DNA of 64,000 bases from Roseiconus lacunae (GTDB lineage Bacteria > Planctomycetota > Planctomycetia > Pirellulales > Pirellulaceae). A program made the position numbers and the translations under genes. The stretch lies in assembly GCF_008312935.1 (NCBI RefSeq), contig NZ_VSZO01000017.1:55912-119911 (forward strand), given 5' to 3'. A model generated the notes under the pieces. It was not told where the DNA came from. It searched no databases and worked only from the letters and a program-made list of their open reading frames with translations. Shown piece after piece: positions 58,158 through 64,000 of this stretch (positions within the stretch are counted from its first letter, which is position 1; each line of letters begins with the position of its first letter).

Positions 58158-58835
58158 ATGGGTAAAAAATCAAAGCGGTATCGCGCCGCGCTCGCTAAAC
58201 AACCATCTGCACCGATGCCTCTTGACGAAGCCGTCAAGACGCTGAAGACGTACGATTCAACCAAGTTTGACCAAACGGTTGAAATCCACTTGCGTCTGGG
58301 TGTCGATCCTAACCAGGCCGATCAGATCGTCCGAGGTTCACTGGTGCTTCCGCACGGGATCGGAAAGCAACAACGCATTGTTGTCTTCGCCAAAGGCGAC
58401 GCAGCCAAGGCAGCCGAAGAGGCTGGGGCTGACGAAGTTGGCCAAGAAGACCTCGCCAAAAAGATCAAAGACGGCTGGACGGATTTCGACGTCTGCATCG
58501 CCGCCCCGGACATGATGGGTCTGGTTGGTCCTCTCGGACGCGTCCTCGGCCCCCGTGGTTTGATGCCCAGCCCGCGTGCTGGCACCGTCACCCCGGACGT
58601 CGGTAAAGTCGTTCAGGAGTACAAGGCGGGTAAAGTCGAGTTCCGTAATGACAAGGGCGGCAACGTCCATGCGATGGTGGGCAAGATGAGCTTTGACGAA
58701 TCGAAGCTCGTCGACAACATCAACGCATTCATTCAGTTTATCGACAGCCTGAAGCCTCAGAACGTCAAAGGCACCTACATGAAAGGTGTGGCGATCTGTG
58801 GAACGATGAGTCCCAGTGTACGTGTGACTTGTTAG
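58158..58835 (+). CDS. rplA: 50S ribosomal protein L1
   Basis: This 225-residue protein is L1 of the large ribosomal subunit; in many bacteria it also represses its own operon. The signature is clear: [54 protein letters not shown] and the final [15 protein letters not shown]. The ATG at 58158 is preceded by AAGG; an upstream frame of 25 codons is not L1-like. rplJ follows 41 bp later. rplK (L11), normally directly upstream, is absent from this window side. Confidence 0.97.
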   Translation: MGKKSKRYRAALAKQPSAPMPLDEAVKTLKTYDSTKFDQTVEIHLRLGVDPNQADQIVRGSLVLPHGIGKQQRIVVFAKGDAAKAAEEAGADEVGQEDLAKKIKDGWTDFDVCIAAPDMMGLVGPLGRVLGPRGLMPSPRAGTVTPDVGKVVQEYKAGKVEFRNDKGGNVHAMVGKMSFDESKLVDNINAFIQFIDSLKPQNVKGTYMKGVAICGTMSPSVRVTC

Positions 58836-58876
58836 TCGATCTGTCTCCGCTCTCCTTGTTTCCGTGAATCGATTCG

Positions 58877-59407
58877 ATGAGTAAGTACGTCAAAGACCTC
58901 GTGACCCGCGACATCAAGCGGCGGTTGGAGGGCGTTGAAGACGCCGTCCTGGTCAGCTGCGTGGGGATGGACGCGAACACGACGAACGAACTACGCGGTG
59001 AGTTGGCCGAAAAAAATATCACGATCTTCGTCGTGAAAAAGGCCCTCGCCCGCCGTGCCACCGAGGGTACCTCGCTGGCACCCGCCTTCGAAGGCGCCAA
59101 TGGCCAATTGGCCGTTTGCTTTGGCGGCGATGACTTTGTCTCGCTGGTCAAAGAAGTCGTCCGCCTGGACAAAGATGAAACGAAATACGCCGACTTCGTC
59201 GCCCAAGGCGGCGTCATGGATGGCGAGCGTTTAGATGCCGATGGCGTTAAAGCTGTCAGCAAATGGCCCAGCCGTGAAGAACAAATCGCAACCCTCGTTG
59301 GCCAAATCCTTGGCCCAGGAGCGACTCTGTCTGCCGCGATGCTTGGCCCTGGAAAGATGCTCAACAGCCAGCTGAAAAAGATCAGCGAAGGCGAAGGCGA
59401 CGAGTAG
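58877..59407 (+). CDS. rplJ: 50S ribosomal protein L10
   Basis: This 176-residue protein is L10, which anchors L7/L12 dimers to the ribosomal stalk. It has the family N-terminus (VTRDIKRRLEGVEDAVLVSC) and KNITIFVVKKALARRA, with the C-terminal helix (SAAMLGPGKMLNSQLKKI) that binds L7/L12. It lies between rplA and rplL, with 41 and 66 bp gaps. L10 usually regulates its operon through the leader; I cannot identify the site. Confidence 0.96.
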   Translation: MSKYVKDLVTRDIKRRLEGVEDAVLVSCVGMDANTTNELRGELAEKNITIFVVKKALARRATEGTSLAPAFEGANGQLAVCFGGDDFVSLVKEVVRLDKDETKYADFVAQGGVMDGERLDADGVKAVSKWPSREEQIATLVGQILGPGATLSAAMLGPGKMLNSQLKKISEGEGDE

Positions 59408-59473
59408 TTCGCCAATACCGAACCCTAACGTTTACCTACAACCGATTATTCGTTTAACAAGGGAAACCCTGTC

Positions 59474-59890
59474 ATGAGTGAAGAAGGTGCAGCAGTTGCT
59501 GAATACAGCGACGATACCAAATCGATGGGCGACAAAATCGCCGAATTGACCCTGAAGCAAGCCAAAGAACTGAGCGACTACCTGAAAGACGTTCATGGCA
59601 TCGAGCCAGCTGCTGGCGGAGCCGTGATGGTCGCCGGTGGTGCAGCCGGTGGCGGTGAAGCAGAAGCTGAAGCCGAAAAGACCGAATTCGACGTCGTCCT
59701 GACCGGGTTCGGCGACAAGAAGCTGAACGTCGTCAAGGTCGTCAAAAACCTGACCGGCGCTTCGCTGATGGAAGCCAAAAAGATGGTCGAAGGCGTTCCT
59801 GCGACCCTCAAAGAAGCGGTTTCCAAAGAAGACGCCGAAAAAATCAAAGCCGAGATCGAAGAAGCAGGCGGTTCGGTCGAACTCAAGTAG
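59474..59890 (+). CDS. rplL: 50S ribosomal protein L7/L12
   Basis: This 138-residue acidic protein is L7/L12, the stalk protein that recruits translation GTPases. The N-terminal dimerisation segment (IAELTLKQAKELSDYLKDVHGI) is followed by an Ala/Gly-rich hinge and the C-terminal domain with TEFDVVLTGFGDKKLNVVKV and LMEAKKMVEGVPATLKE. It starts after an AAGGGA Shine-Dalgarno sequence and ends the rplA-rplJ-rplL unit. rpoB, commonly next, is not here; a terminator follows. Confidence 0.97.
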   Translation: MSEEGAAVAEYSDDTKSMGDKIAELTLKQAKELSDYLKDVHGIEPAAGGAVMVAGGAAGGGEAEAEAEKTEFDVVLTGFGDKKLNVVKVVKNLTGASLMEAKKMVEGVPATLKEAVSKEDAEKIKAEIEEAGGSVELK

Positions 59891-59949
59891 TTCACCCTAC
59901 CCCTCCGCTCGATCGCTCGTATTCCCGATCGGTTGTACACTCAAAGACT

Positions 59950-59980
59950 CTGCGTTGCGACGTCGCGACGCAGGGTTTTT
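59950..59980 (+). terminator. Rho-independent terminator after rplL
   Basis: CTGCGTTGCGAC and GTCGCGACGCAG form a 12-bp stem (one G-U wobble), without a separating loop beyond the central bases, followed by GGTTTTTG. It lies 60 bp after the rplL stop and also near the end of the convergent metallophosphoesterase gene. Confidence 0.75.
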
Positions 59981-60073
59981 GTTTGCGCACTACGAAACAC
60001 TCCTTCCCAGTTACACTCCCCGGCCTGACAGACCAAATAACCTCCCAGGCCAAACAAACGGGCAAACGATTGC

Positions 60074-60940
60074 CTATGCCGAACCCAATTCCAGCAAACG
60101 CTCGACCTTTGGCTCGCCATAAACAGCCCCTGCGGTATGGACGGTGAGGTTGCCCAGCATCTTGGCGACCCCGGGACTATGCGTGTGCCCGCAATACACT
60201 TGCAATTCGACCGCCGGGTGCGCCCGCGCGTAATCAAGCAAGACCTCACCAAACTGGCCACAGACAAAAAATGGCGCCCAATTATCGTCGGCCGTCTGGC
60301 CGTTGTACCAGCATGACTCTCGAAACGGCGGGACATGGGTCGCCACGTGAACCACTCTTGCGTTCCCCGGCAATCCCTCCAGCTTACTCCCGAGCCGCTC
60401 GGCCGACTCGCGCCCCAATTGCATCAACCGATCGAGCCACTCGCCTGGCTGCTGCGCGGCGAAATCTTCGATCAGGGCGAAGTCGTTTAGCCGAACCGGC
60501 GAACCAACATAATCACCGACCGTTCCGTCACCCCACCCGTCTTCACCGACCAAAAAGTGCCCAGCAGAAAGCTCGATTGGGGCGCTGTCGGTCAAGTAAA
60601 CCAGCCGAGGCTGGTTGCGAGACATCGAAGTCACCACCCGACGCACCGCCCCGATCGACGAACCATAGAAATCATGGTTGCCAAGCACGAAATAGATCGG
60701 CAAGGGAAACGTTTCGGCGATCCGACCGAGCTGAAAGAAGACATCCTCGGCTTCGGAGAGATCGCCGGTGACCAACAGCCCACGCAGGTCGCCGACCGGA
60801 TGCCCCGCTACCCACTGATCCCAAGCTCGCAGAGTTGCATGATTAAGGTGAATGTCGGATGACCAAGCGAGCCTAACTAAGCCACCACGGCTTTCGACAG
60901 GCCGGGCGAGAGTCGGCATTCGGCGAGATCGATCAGACAT
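60074..60940 (-). CDS. Calcineurin-like metallophosphoesterase
   Basis: This 288-residue soluble protein has the metal-binding motifs of the metallophosphoesterase fold: SDIHLN (about residue 28), TGDLSEAED (about 58), GNHDF (about 87), VATHVPPF (about 200) and CGHTHSPG (about 250). It should hydrolyse a phosphate ester or nucleic acid; the substrate is not evident. A Cys in the YCGHTH motif is unusual but not disabling. The start is at 60940; MPTLARP at residue 8 is an alternative. It converges with rplL. Confidence 0.87.
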   Translation of the reverse strand: MSDRSRRMPTLARPVESRGGLVRLAWSSDIHLNHATLRAWDQWVAGHPVGDLRGLLVTGDLSEAEDVFFQLGRIAETFPLPIYFVLGNHDFYGSSIGAVRRVVTSMSRNQPRLVYLTDSAPIELSAGHFLVGEDGWGDGTVGDYVGSPVRLNDFALIEDFAAQQPGEWLDRLMQLGRESAERLGSKLEGLPGNARVVHVATHVPPFRESCWYNGQTADDNWAPFFVCGQFGEVLLDYARAHPAVELQVYCGHTHSPGVAKMLGNLTVHTAGAVYGEPKVERLLELGSA

Positions 60941-60947
60941 AGCATTA

Positions 60948-60975
60948 CCGAAAGCCTCGGCGGCTTCCGCTACGG
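60948..60975. repeat. Second-type repeat
   Basis: CCGAAAGCCTCGGCGGCTTC plus CGCTACGG; the same 28-bp unit occurs at 62614 with one change, and in reverse at 44446. Confidence 0.55.
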
Positions 60976-61027
60976 ATGGGAGCCGAAAGCCGCTGACAAG
61001 TGCTTCAATCCAGTTCGATTCCTGGCC

Positions 61028-61086
61028 TGCCGAATGGCGCTAGCCGCAGTTTCCGAGTAATCACCGGGCCAGCGCTCTTCGGCTGA
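61028..61086. repeat. Dispersed palindromic repeat, diverged copy
   Basis: TGCCGAATGGCGCTAGCCGC, the TTTCCGAGTAATCACCGGGC centre and CTCTTCGGCTGA. About 59 bp, just after the metK stop. Confidence 0.55.
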
Positions 61087-61121
61087 AAATCCAAACTCCA
61101 AAATGGAATCTAGACGGGGCG

Positions 61122-62306
61122 CTAGCTAGCCGCGCTAGCGGTGCCGGCTGCCGCGGCAAGTGCATCAGCCTTGTCGGTCGCTTCCCAAGTGAACGTGTCA
61201 CCCTCGCGTCCAAAGTGGCCACCCGAAGTGGTCGCCTTGAATACGGGACGACGAAGCTTCAAATGCTCGATGATCCCGGCCGGTGATAGCGGGAAGTGCT
61301 CCCGAACCAACTCGCACAATTTGGCATCGGGAATCGCCCCGGTACCTTCGGTATCAACATGCACACTGACCGGTTCACTGACGCCGATGGCGTATGCAAG
61401 CTGAACTTCACAACGCTCGGCCAGACCTGCCGCGACAATATTTTTAGCGACGTAGCGAGCCATGTAAGCCGCACTCCGGTCAACCTTTGTTGGATCCTTG
61501 CCGCTGAACGCGCCACCGCCGTGGCGTCCCCAACCACCGTATGTGTCGACAATGATCTTTCGGCCAGTCAATCCGCAATCACCGTGAGGCCCACCGACGA
61601 CGAACTTACCGGTCGGATTGATGTGATATTTGATGTCGCCTTTGTCCAAATCCGCTGGCAACGAAGGTTTGATCACCTCGTCGATGATGAACTTCTTGAT
61701 CTCTTCGTTCGAGACATCGGGATCATGCTGGGCACTCACGACAACGGTGTCGATACGGACTGGCTTGTTGCCTTCGTACTCCACTGTCACCTGACTTTTG
61801 TTGTCCGGACGCAACCAAGACACTTCTTTGCTGAACCGGGCTTCGGTGATGCGGTTGATGATGCGATGCGAAAGGGCGATCGGAAGCGGCATCAATTCGG
61901 GGGTGTCACGGCAAGCGTAACCGAACATCAACCCTTGGTCACCGGCACCAATGTCTTTTCCGCTGTCACTGTCACTATCGACACCCTGAGCGATATCGGG
62001 ACTTTGGGTGTCCAGCGTGACCATGACCGCACAGGTGTCACCACAGATTCCCATGTGATCGTCGGTGTAGCCGACTTCGTTGATCGTTTGACGCACGATG
62101 TCAGCGTAATTGACCTTGGCTTCGGTCGAAATTTCGCCGGCGATAATCGCGACTCCGGTCGTAACCATCGTTTCGCACGCAACTCGGCTTTTCGGGTCTT
62201 GCTCGAACAGTGCATCCAAGATGGCGTCAGAAATCCGGTCAGCGAGCTTATCAGGGTGCCCCATGCTGACAGATTCGCTTGTAAACAAGAAACGAGCTTC
62301 GCTCAC
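61122..62306 (-). CDS. metK: S-adenosylmethionine synthetase
   Basis: This 394-residue enzyme makes SAM from methionine and ATP. It contains the full family pattern: [49 protein letters not shown] and [15 protein letters not shown]. The start is the GTG at 62306 ([11 protein letters not shown] follows), preceded by TGGAG about 10 nt upstream. The frame extends 31 codons further with unrelated residues. The length agrees with the family (about 390). I see no SAM riboswitch in the leader, though subtle classes cannot be excluded by eye. Confidence 0.97.
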   Translation of the reverse strand: MSEARFLFTSESVSMGHPDKLADRISDAILDALFEQDPKSRVACETMVTTGVAIIAGEISTEAKVNYADIVRQTINEVGYTDDHMGICGDTCAVMVTLDTQSPDIAQGVDSDSDSGKDIGAGDQGLMFGYACRDTPELMPLPIALSHRIINRITEARFSKEVSWLRPDNKSQVTVEYEGNKPVRIDTVVVSAQHDPDVSNEEIKKFIIDEVIKPSLPADLDKGDIKYHINPTGKFVVGGPHGDCGLTGRKIIVDTYGGWGRHGGGAFSGKDPTKVDRSAAYMARYVAKNIVAAGLAERCEVQLAYAIGVSEPVSVHVDTEGTGAIPDAKLCELVREHFPLSPAGIIEHLKLRRPVFKATTSGGHFGREGDTFTWEATDKADALAAAAGTASAAS

Positions 62307-62772
62307 AATATTGCTCCAGGTAAGGGCTGGCAAATAACGTAGCCCCCGAAACCGGCGGCCTTGGCTGCACGTGGCGGGAATCGTTGGCTTCGACAACACG
62401 ACTCGTTCACGGCGTTTTTCGCTGCCCGAAGGTTGACGTTACAATGGGACAATCGAATCGCATAACGTAGTTTCCCGAGGGATGCCTGAGAACCACATCA
62501 ATTTGGCCTGGGCGGTGATTTCTCGCCGATTTTTTGCCTGCCGGAACCCCGGGGTCCTTGTCTTACGATTCGCTTCAATGTGATTTTGGGGTAGGAAAAT
62601 TCGCCAAAAACCTCCGAAAGCCTCGGCGGCTTCCGCTGCGGACTGATCCCTTGGCAGCGGATCTTAACGCGAGTTTCGGTGGGCACTCCGAATCGCCGGA
62701 AGCATCCGTGACAGAGCGGATTTCGAGGCTATCGCCCCATACGTTTTTGCTTTAACCACACACTAAACCTCC
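62307..62772. other. 466-bp gap between metK and the VWA gene
   Basis: Divergent promoter region without a supported gene. It carries the second-type repeat at 62614-62641. No clear promoter box was identified for either gene. Confidence 0.4.
62614..62641. repeat. Second-type repeat
   Basis: CCGAAAGCCTCGGCGGCTTC plus CGCTGCGG; matches the copy at 60948 with one substitution. Confidence 0.55.
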
Positions 62773-63834
62773 GTGACGCGTCTACCAGAATCAGCCCCGA
62801 CGCCACCCAAACGCGACCATGCACCGGCGTCGCGTTTCAGTCGCGCGCCGCGAGATGCCTACCATCGCATCCGCTCAAGGCAAGCACCACCGCTGTTGCT
62901 GTCTTTTGGATTTCACTTGATTGTCATGGTCGCAATCGTGAGCTTGATTCGCCCACCGGCCAACGGAACGGGCGACGTCGCCGATCGGAACATTGGCATC
63001 GCGATGGTCCATCGGCTGCCCGACCGAGAGGTTTATGAACCGGTCGAACCACCGACCAGTGATGCGATCGACCAATCCGAAGCCTCCACGTCGGCTGCCG
63101 CTGCGGCTGCGGCTCCTCCGGCCGACCTATCGCCACCGATCGACTTGGCCGGAGTGCTGTCCGCCATGGAATCGACCCCGGCACCGGTCAACGGTTCCGG
63201 AATCGCCGGCGACACGACACTGGACGGCGATTCCGTCGGAGAAAGCTCGGGCGGAAAACCAGTCGGCAAGCTAGGTCAAGAAACCACCGCAAGACTGTTC
63301 GGTGTGTCGGGAACTGGATCGCGATTCGTCTACGTACTTGATCGCAGCGATAGCATGAACGGGTACGGAGGGCGCCCACTACGCCGTGCCAAAGAAGAAC
63401 TGGTTCGCAGTCTCAACACGCTGTCACAATACCAGCAGTTTCAAATCATTTTCTACAACGAAAATGCCAAGCCGTTCCAGCTTGCCGGAATGTCATTGGC
63501 TCTGGTCGAAGGCAACGAATCAAATGTTGATCGAGCCGAACGGTATGTTGAATCGATCCAAGCCTTTGGCGGCACCAAACATAAAAGCGCTTTATTAATG
63601 GCACTGCGGATGTCCCCCGATGTGATCTTCTTTTTGACCGATGCGCATCTTCCGCGGCTGTCGCATTTGGAACTTCAGCAAATCGCCGATCGGGCGACGC
63701 GCAGCGGAACGACCATCCATGCGATCGAATTTGGCAGTCAGCCTGCGCCCACCCCAGGAACGTTCCTAAAAGAACTCGCGGAAATGAACGACGGACAATA
63801 TCAATATGTCGACGTCAATCGCTTCGCCCCATAA
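62773..63834 (+). CDS. Membrane-anchored VWA-domain protein
   Basis: This 353-residue protein has one N-terminal membrane helix (about 40-58: PLLLSFGFHLIVMVAIVSLI), then a Pro/Ala/Ser-rich low-complexity linker with a run of Ala, and a von Willebrand A-like domain from about 175. Its MIDAS-type motif is DRSDSMNG (about 190). The later conserved parts are AFGGTKHKSALLMAL and VIFFLTDAHLPRL. The domain should bind a protein partner with metal help; such proteins are common in planctomycetes, with unknown partners. The start is a GTG at 62773. The linker and the N-terminal helix place the VWA domain outside the membrane (side uncertain). Confidence 0.75.
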   Translation: MTRLPESAPTPPKRDHAPASRFSRAPRDAYHRIRSRQAPPLLLSFGFHLIVMVAIVSLIRPPANGTGDVADRNIGIAMVHRLPDREVYEPVEPPTSDAIDQSEASTSAAAAAAAPPADLSPPIDLAGVLSAMESTPAPVNGSGIAGDTTLDGDSVGESSGGKPVGKLGQETTARLFGVSGTGSRFVYVLDRSDSMNGYGGRPLRRAKEELVRSLNTLSQYQQFQIIFYNENAKPFQLAGMSLALVEGNESNVDRAERYVESIQAFGGTKHKSALLMALRMSPDVIFFLTDAHLPRLSHLELQQIADRATRSGTTIHAIEFGSQPAPTPGTFLKELAEMNDGQYQYVDVNRFAP

Positions 63835-63895
63835 TCGTGATGCAGATGAGAGCTTAGTTCCATCTGAAAATACGGGTGCGAGTCATCAGCCGACG

Positions 63896-63918
63896 TGCGT
63901 TAAGCTGGCAAACACGAG
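63896..63918. repeat. Dispersed repeat, left arm only
   Basis: TCAGCCGACGTGCGTTAAGC, followed by TGG. It matches the AGCCGACGTGCGTTAGC type of the array at 56.1 kb; no right arm is evident before the window end. Confidence 0.5.
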
Positions 63919-64000
63919 TCTTTGGGTTTAAACATCTGGATAACACCTTCCCGCTTGCGGGAGGGTCGGACGAGCAAACGGCCGGGGAGGGTGCCCTCTC

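Noticed and set aside
61296..62342. 348-residue open frame opposite metK
   Set aside because: Antisense shadow of a highly conserved gene; no recognisable family.
62307..62500. SAM riboswitch before metK
   Set aside because: No recognisable SAM-I core (such as conserved kink-turn and pseudoknot pairing) could be seen; a covariance search would be needed.

Overview
The window reads as chromosomal DNA of a marine-type planctomycete of the Pirellulaceae (Rhodopirellula-like). The evidence is gene content: a PSCyt1/DUF1549/DUF1553 cytochrome-type protein next to a DUF1501 Tat-signal protein, a giant cell-surface protein with the planctomycete LEPR-XLL N-terminal motif, membrane proteins carrying NPY tags, moderate-to-high GC, loosely packed genes, and many non-coding dispersed palindromes. 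This assignment is an inference; there is no 16S gene here.

Layout. 1-7.7 kb: end of an AspT/YidE-type transporter, a PurS-PurL fusion translationally overlapped with a ferredoxin, then yceH and a short recQ on the minus strand. 8-15 kb: an orphan GspE-type ATPase, a ThiF/MoeB E1-like enzyme divergent from an EpmA-like ligase, a hemerythrin-like protein and gyrB. 15-24.3 kb: a pair of trypsin-fold/PDZ exported proteins (one apparently dead, one intact), an SDR protein, an MBL hydrolase, a rhomboid-MATE-ComB operon with overlapping genes, an IscA-type protein and YidD. 24.6-30.1 kb: the 1,591-residue surface protein and an HU-like protein. 30.3-37.3 kb: a DUF58-transglutaminase pair, divergent from an LhgO-ABC-ATPase-permease operon. 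37.7-46 kb: the PSCyt/DUF1501 pair, a DHH phosphoesterase, a PAS-LuxR regulator and a polytopic membrane protein. 46.5-49.7 kb: tRNA-Arg(CCU) followed by nearly 1 kb without genes and three AT-richer accessory genes, one of them a truncated MBL gene. 49.8-57.2 kb: exported KatG with a clear terminator, a membrane protein plus Tes/MJ0619-like radical SAM pair, and lineage-specific hypotheticals. 57.3-64 kb: pncC, rplA-rplJ-rplL, a metallophosphoesterase, metK and a VWA protein.

The most distinctive non-coding signal is a family of about 60-bp imperfect palindromes in at least a dozen intergenic gaps, including a tandem 96-bp array near 56.1 kb. The most interesting protein-level signals are the bacterial Tes-like radical SAM enzyme, the rhomboid-MATE-ComB operon, the nested-PDZ pseudoprotease next to an intact relative, and the thioredoxin-cyclophilin-cohesin surface protein. 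I did not find a CRISPR array, an intact transposase, a phage or a defence island.
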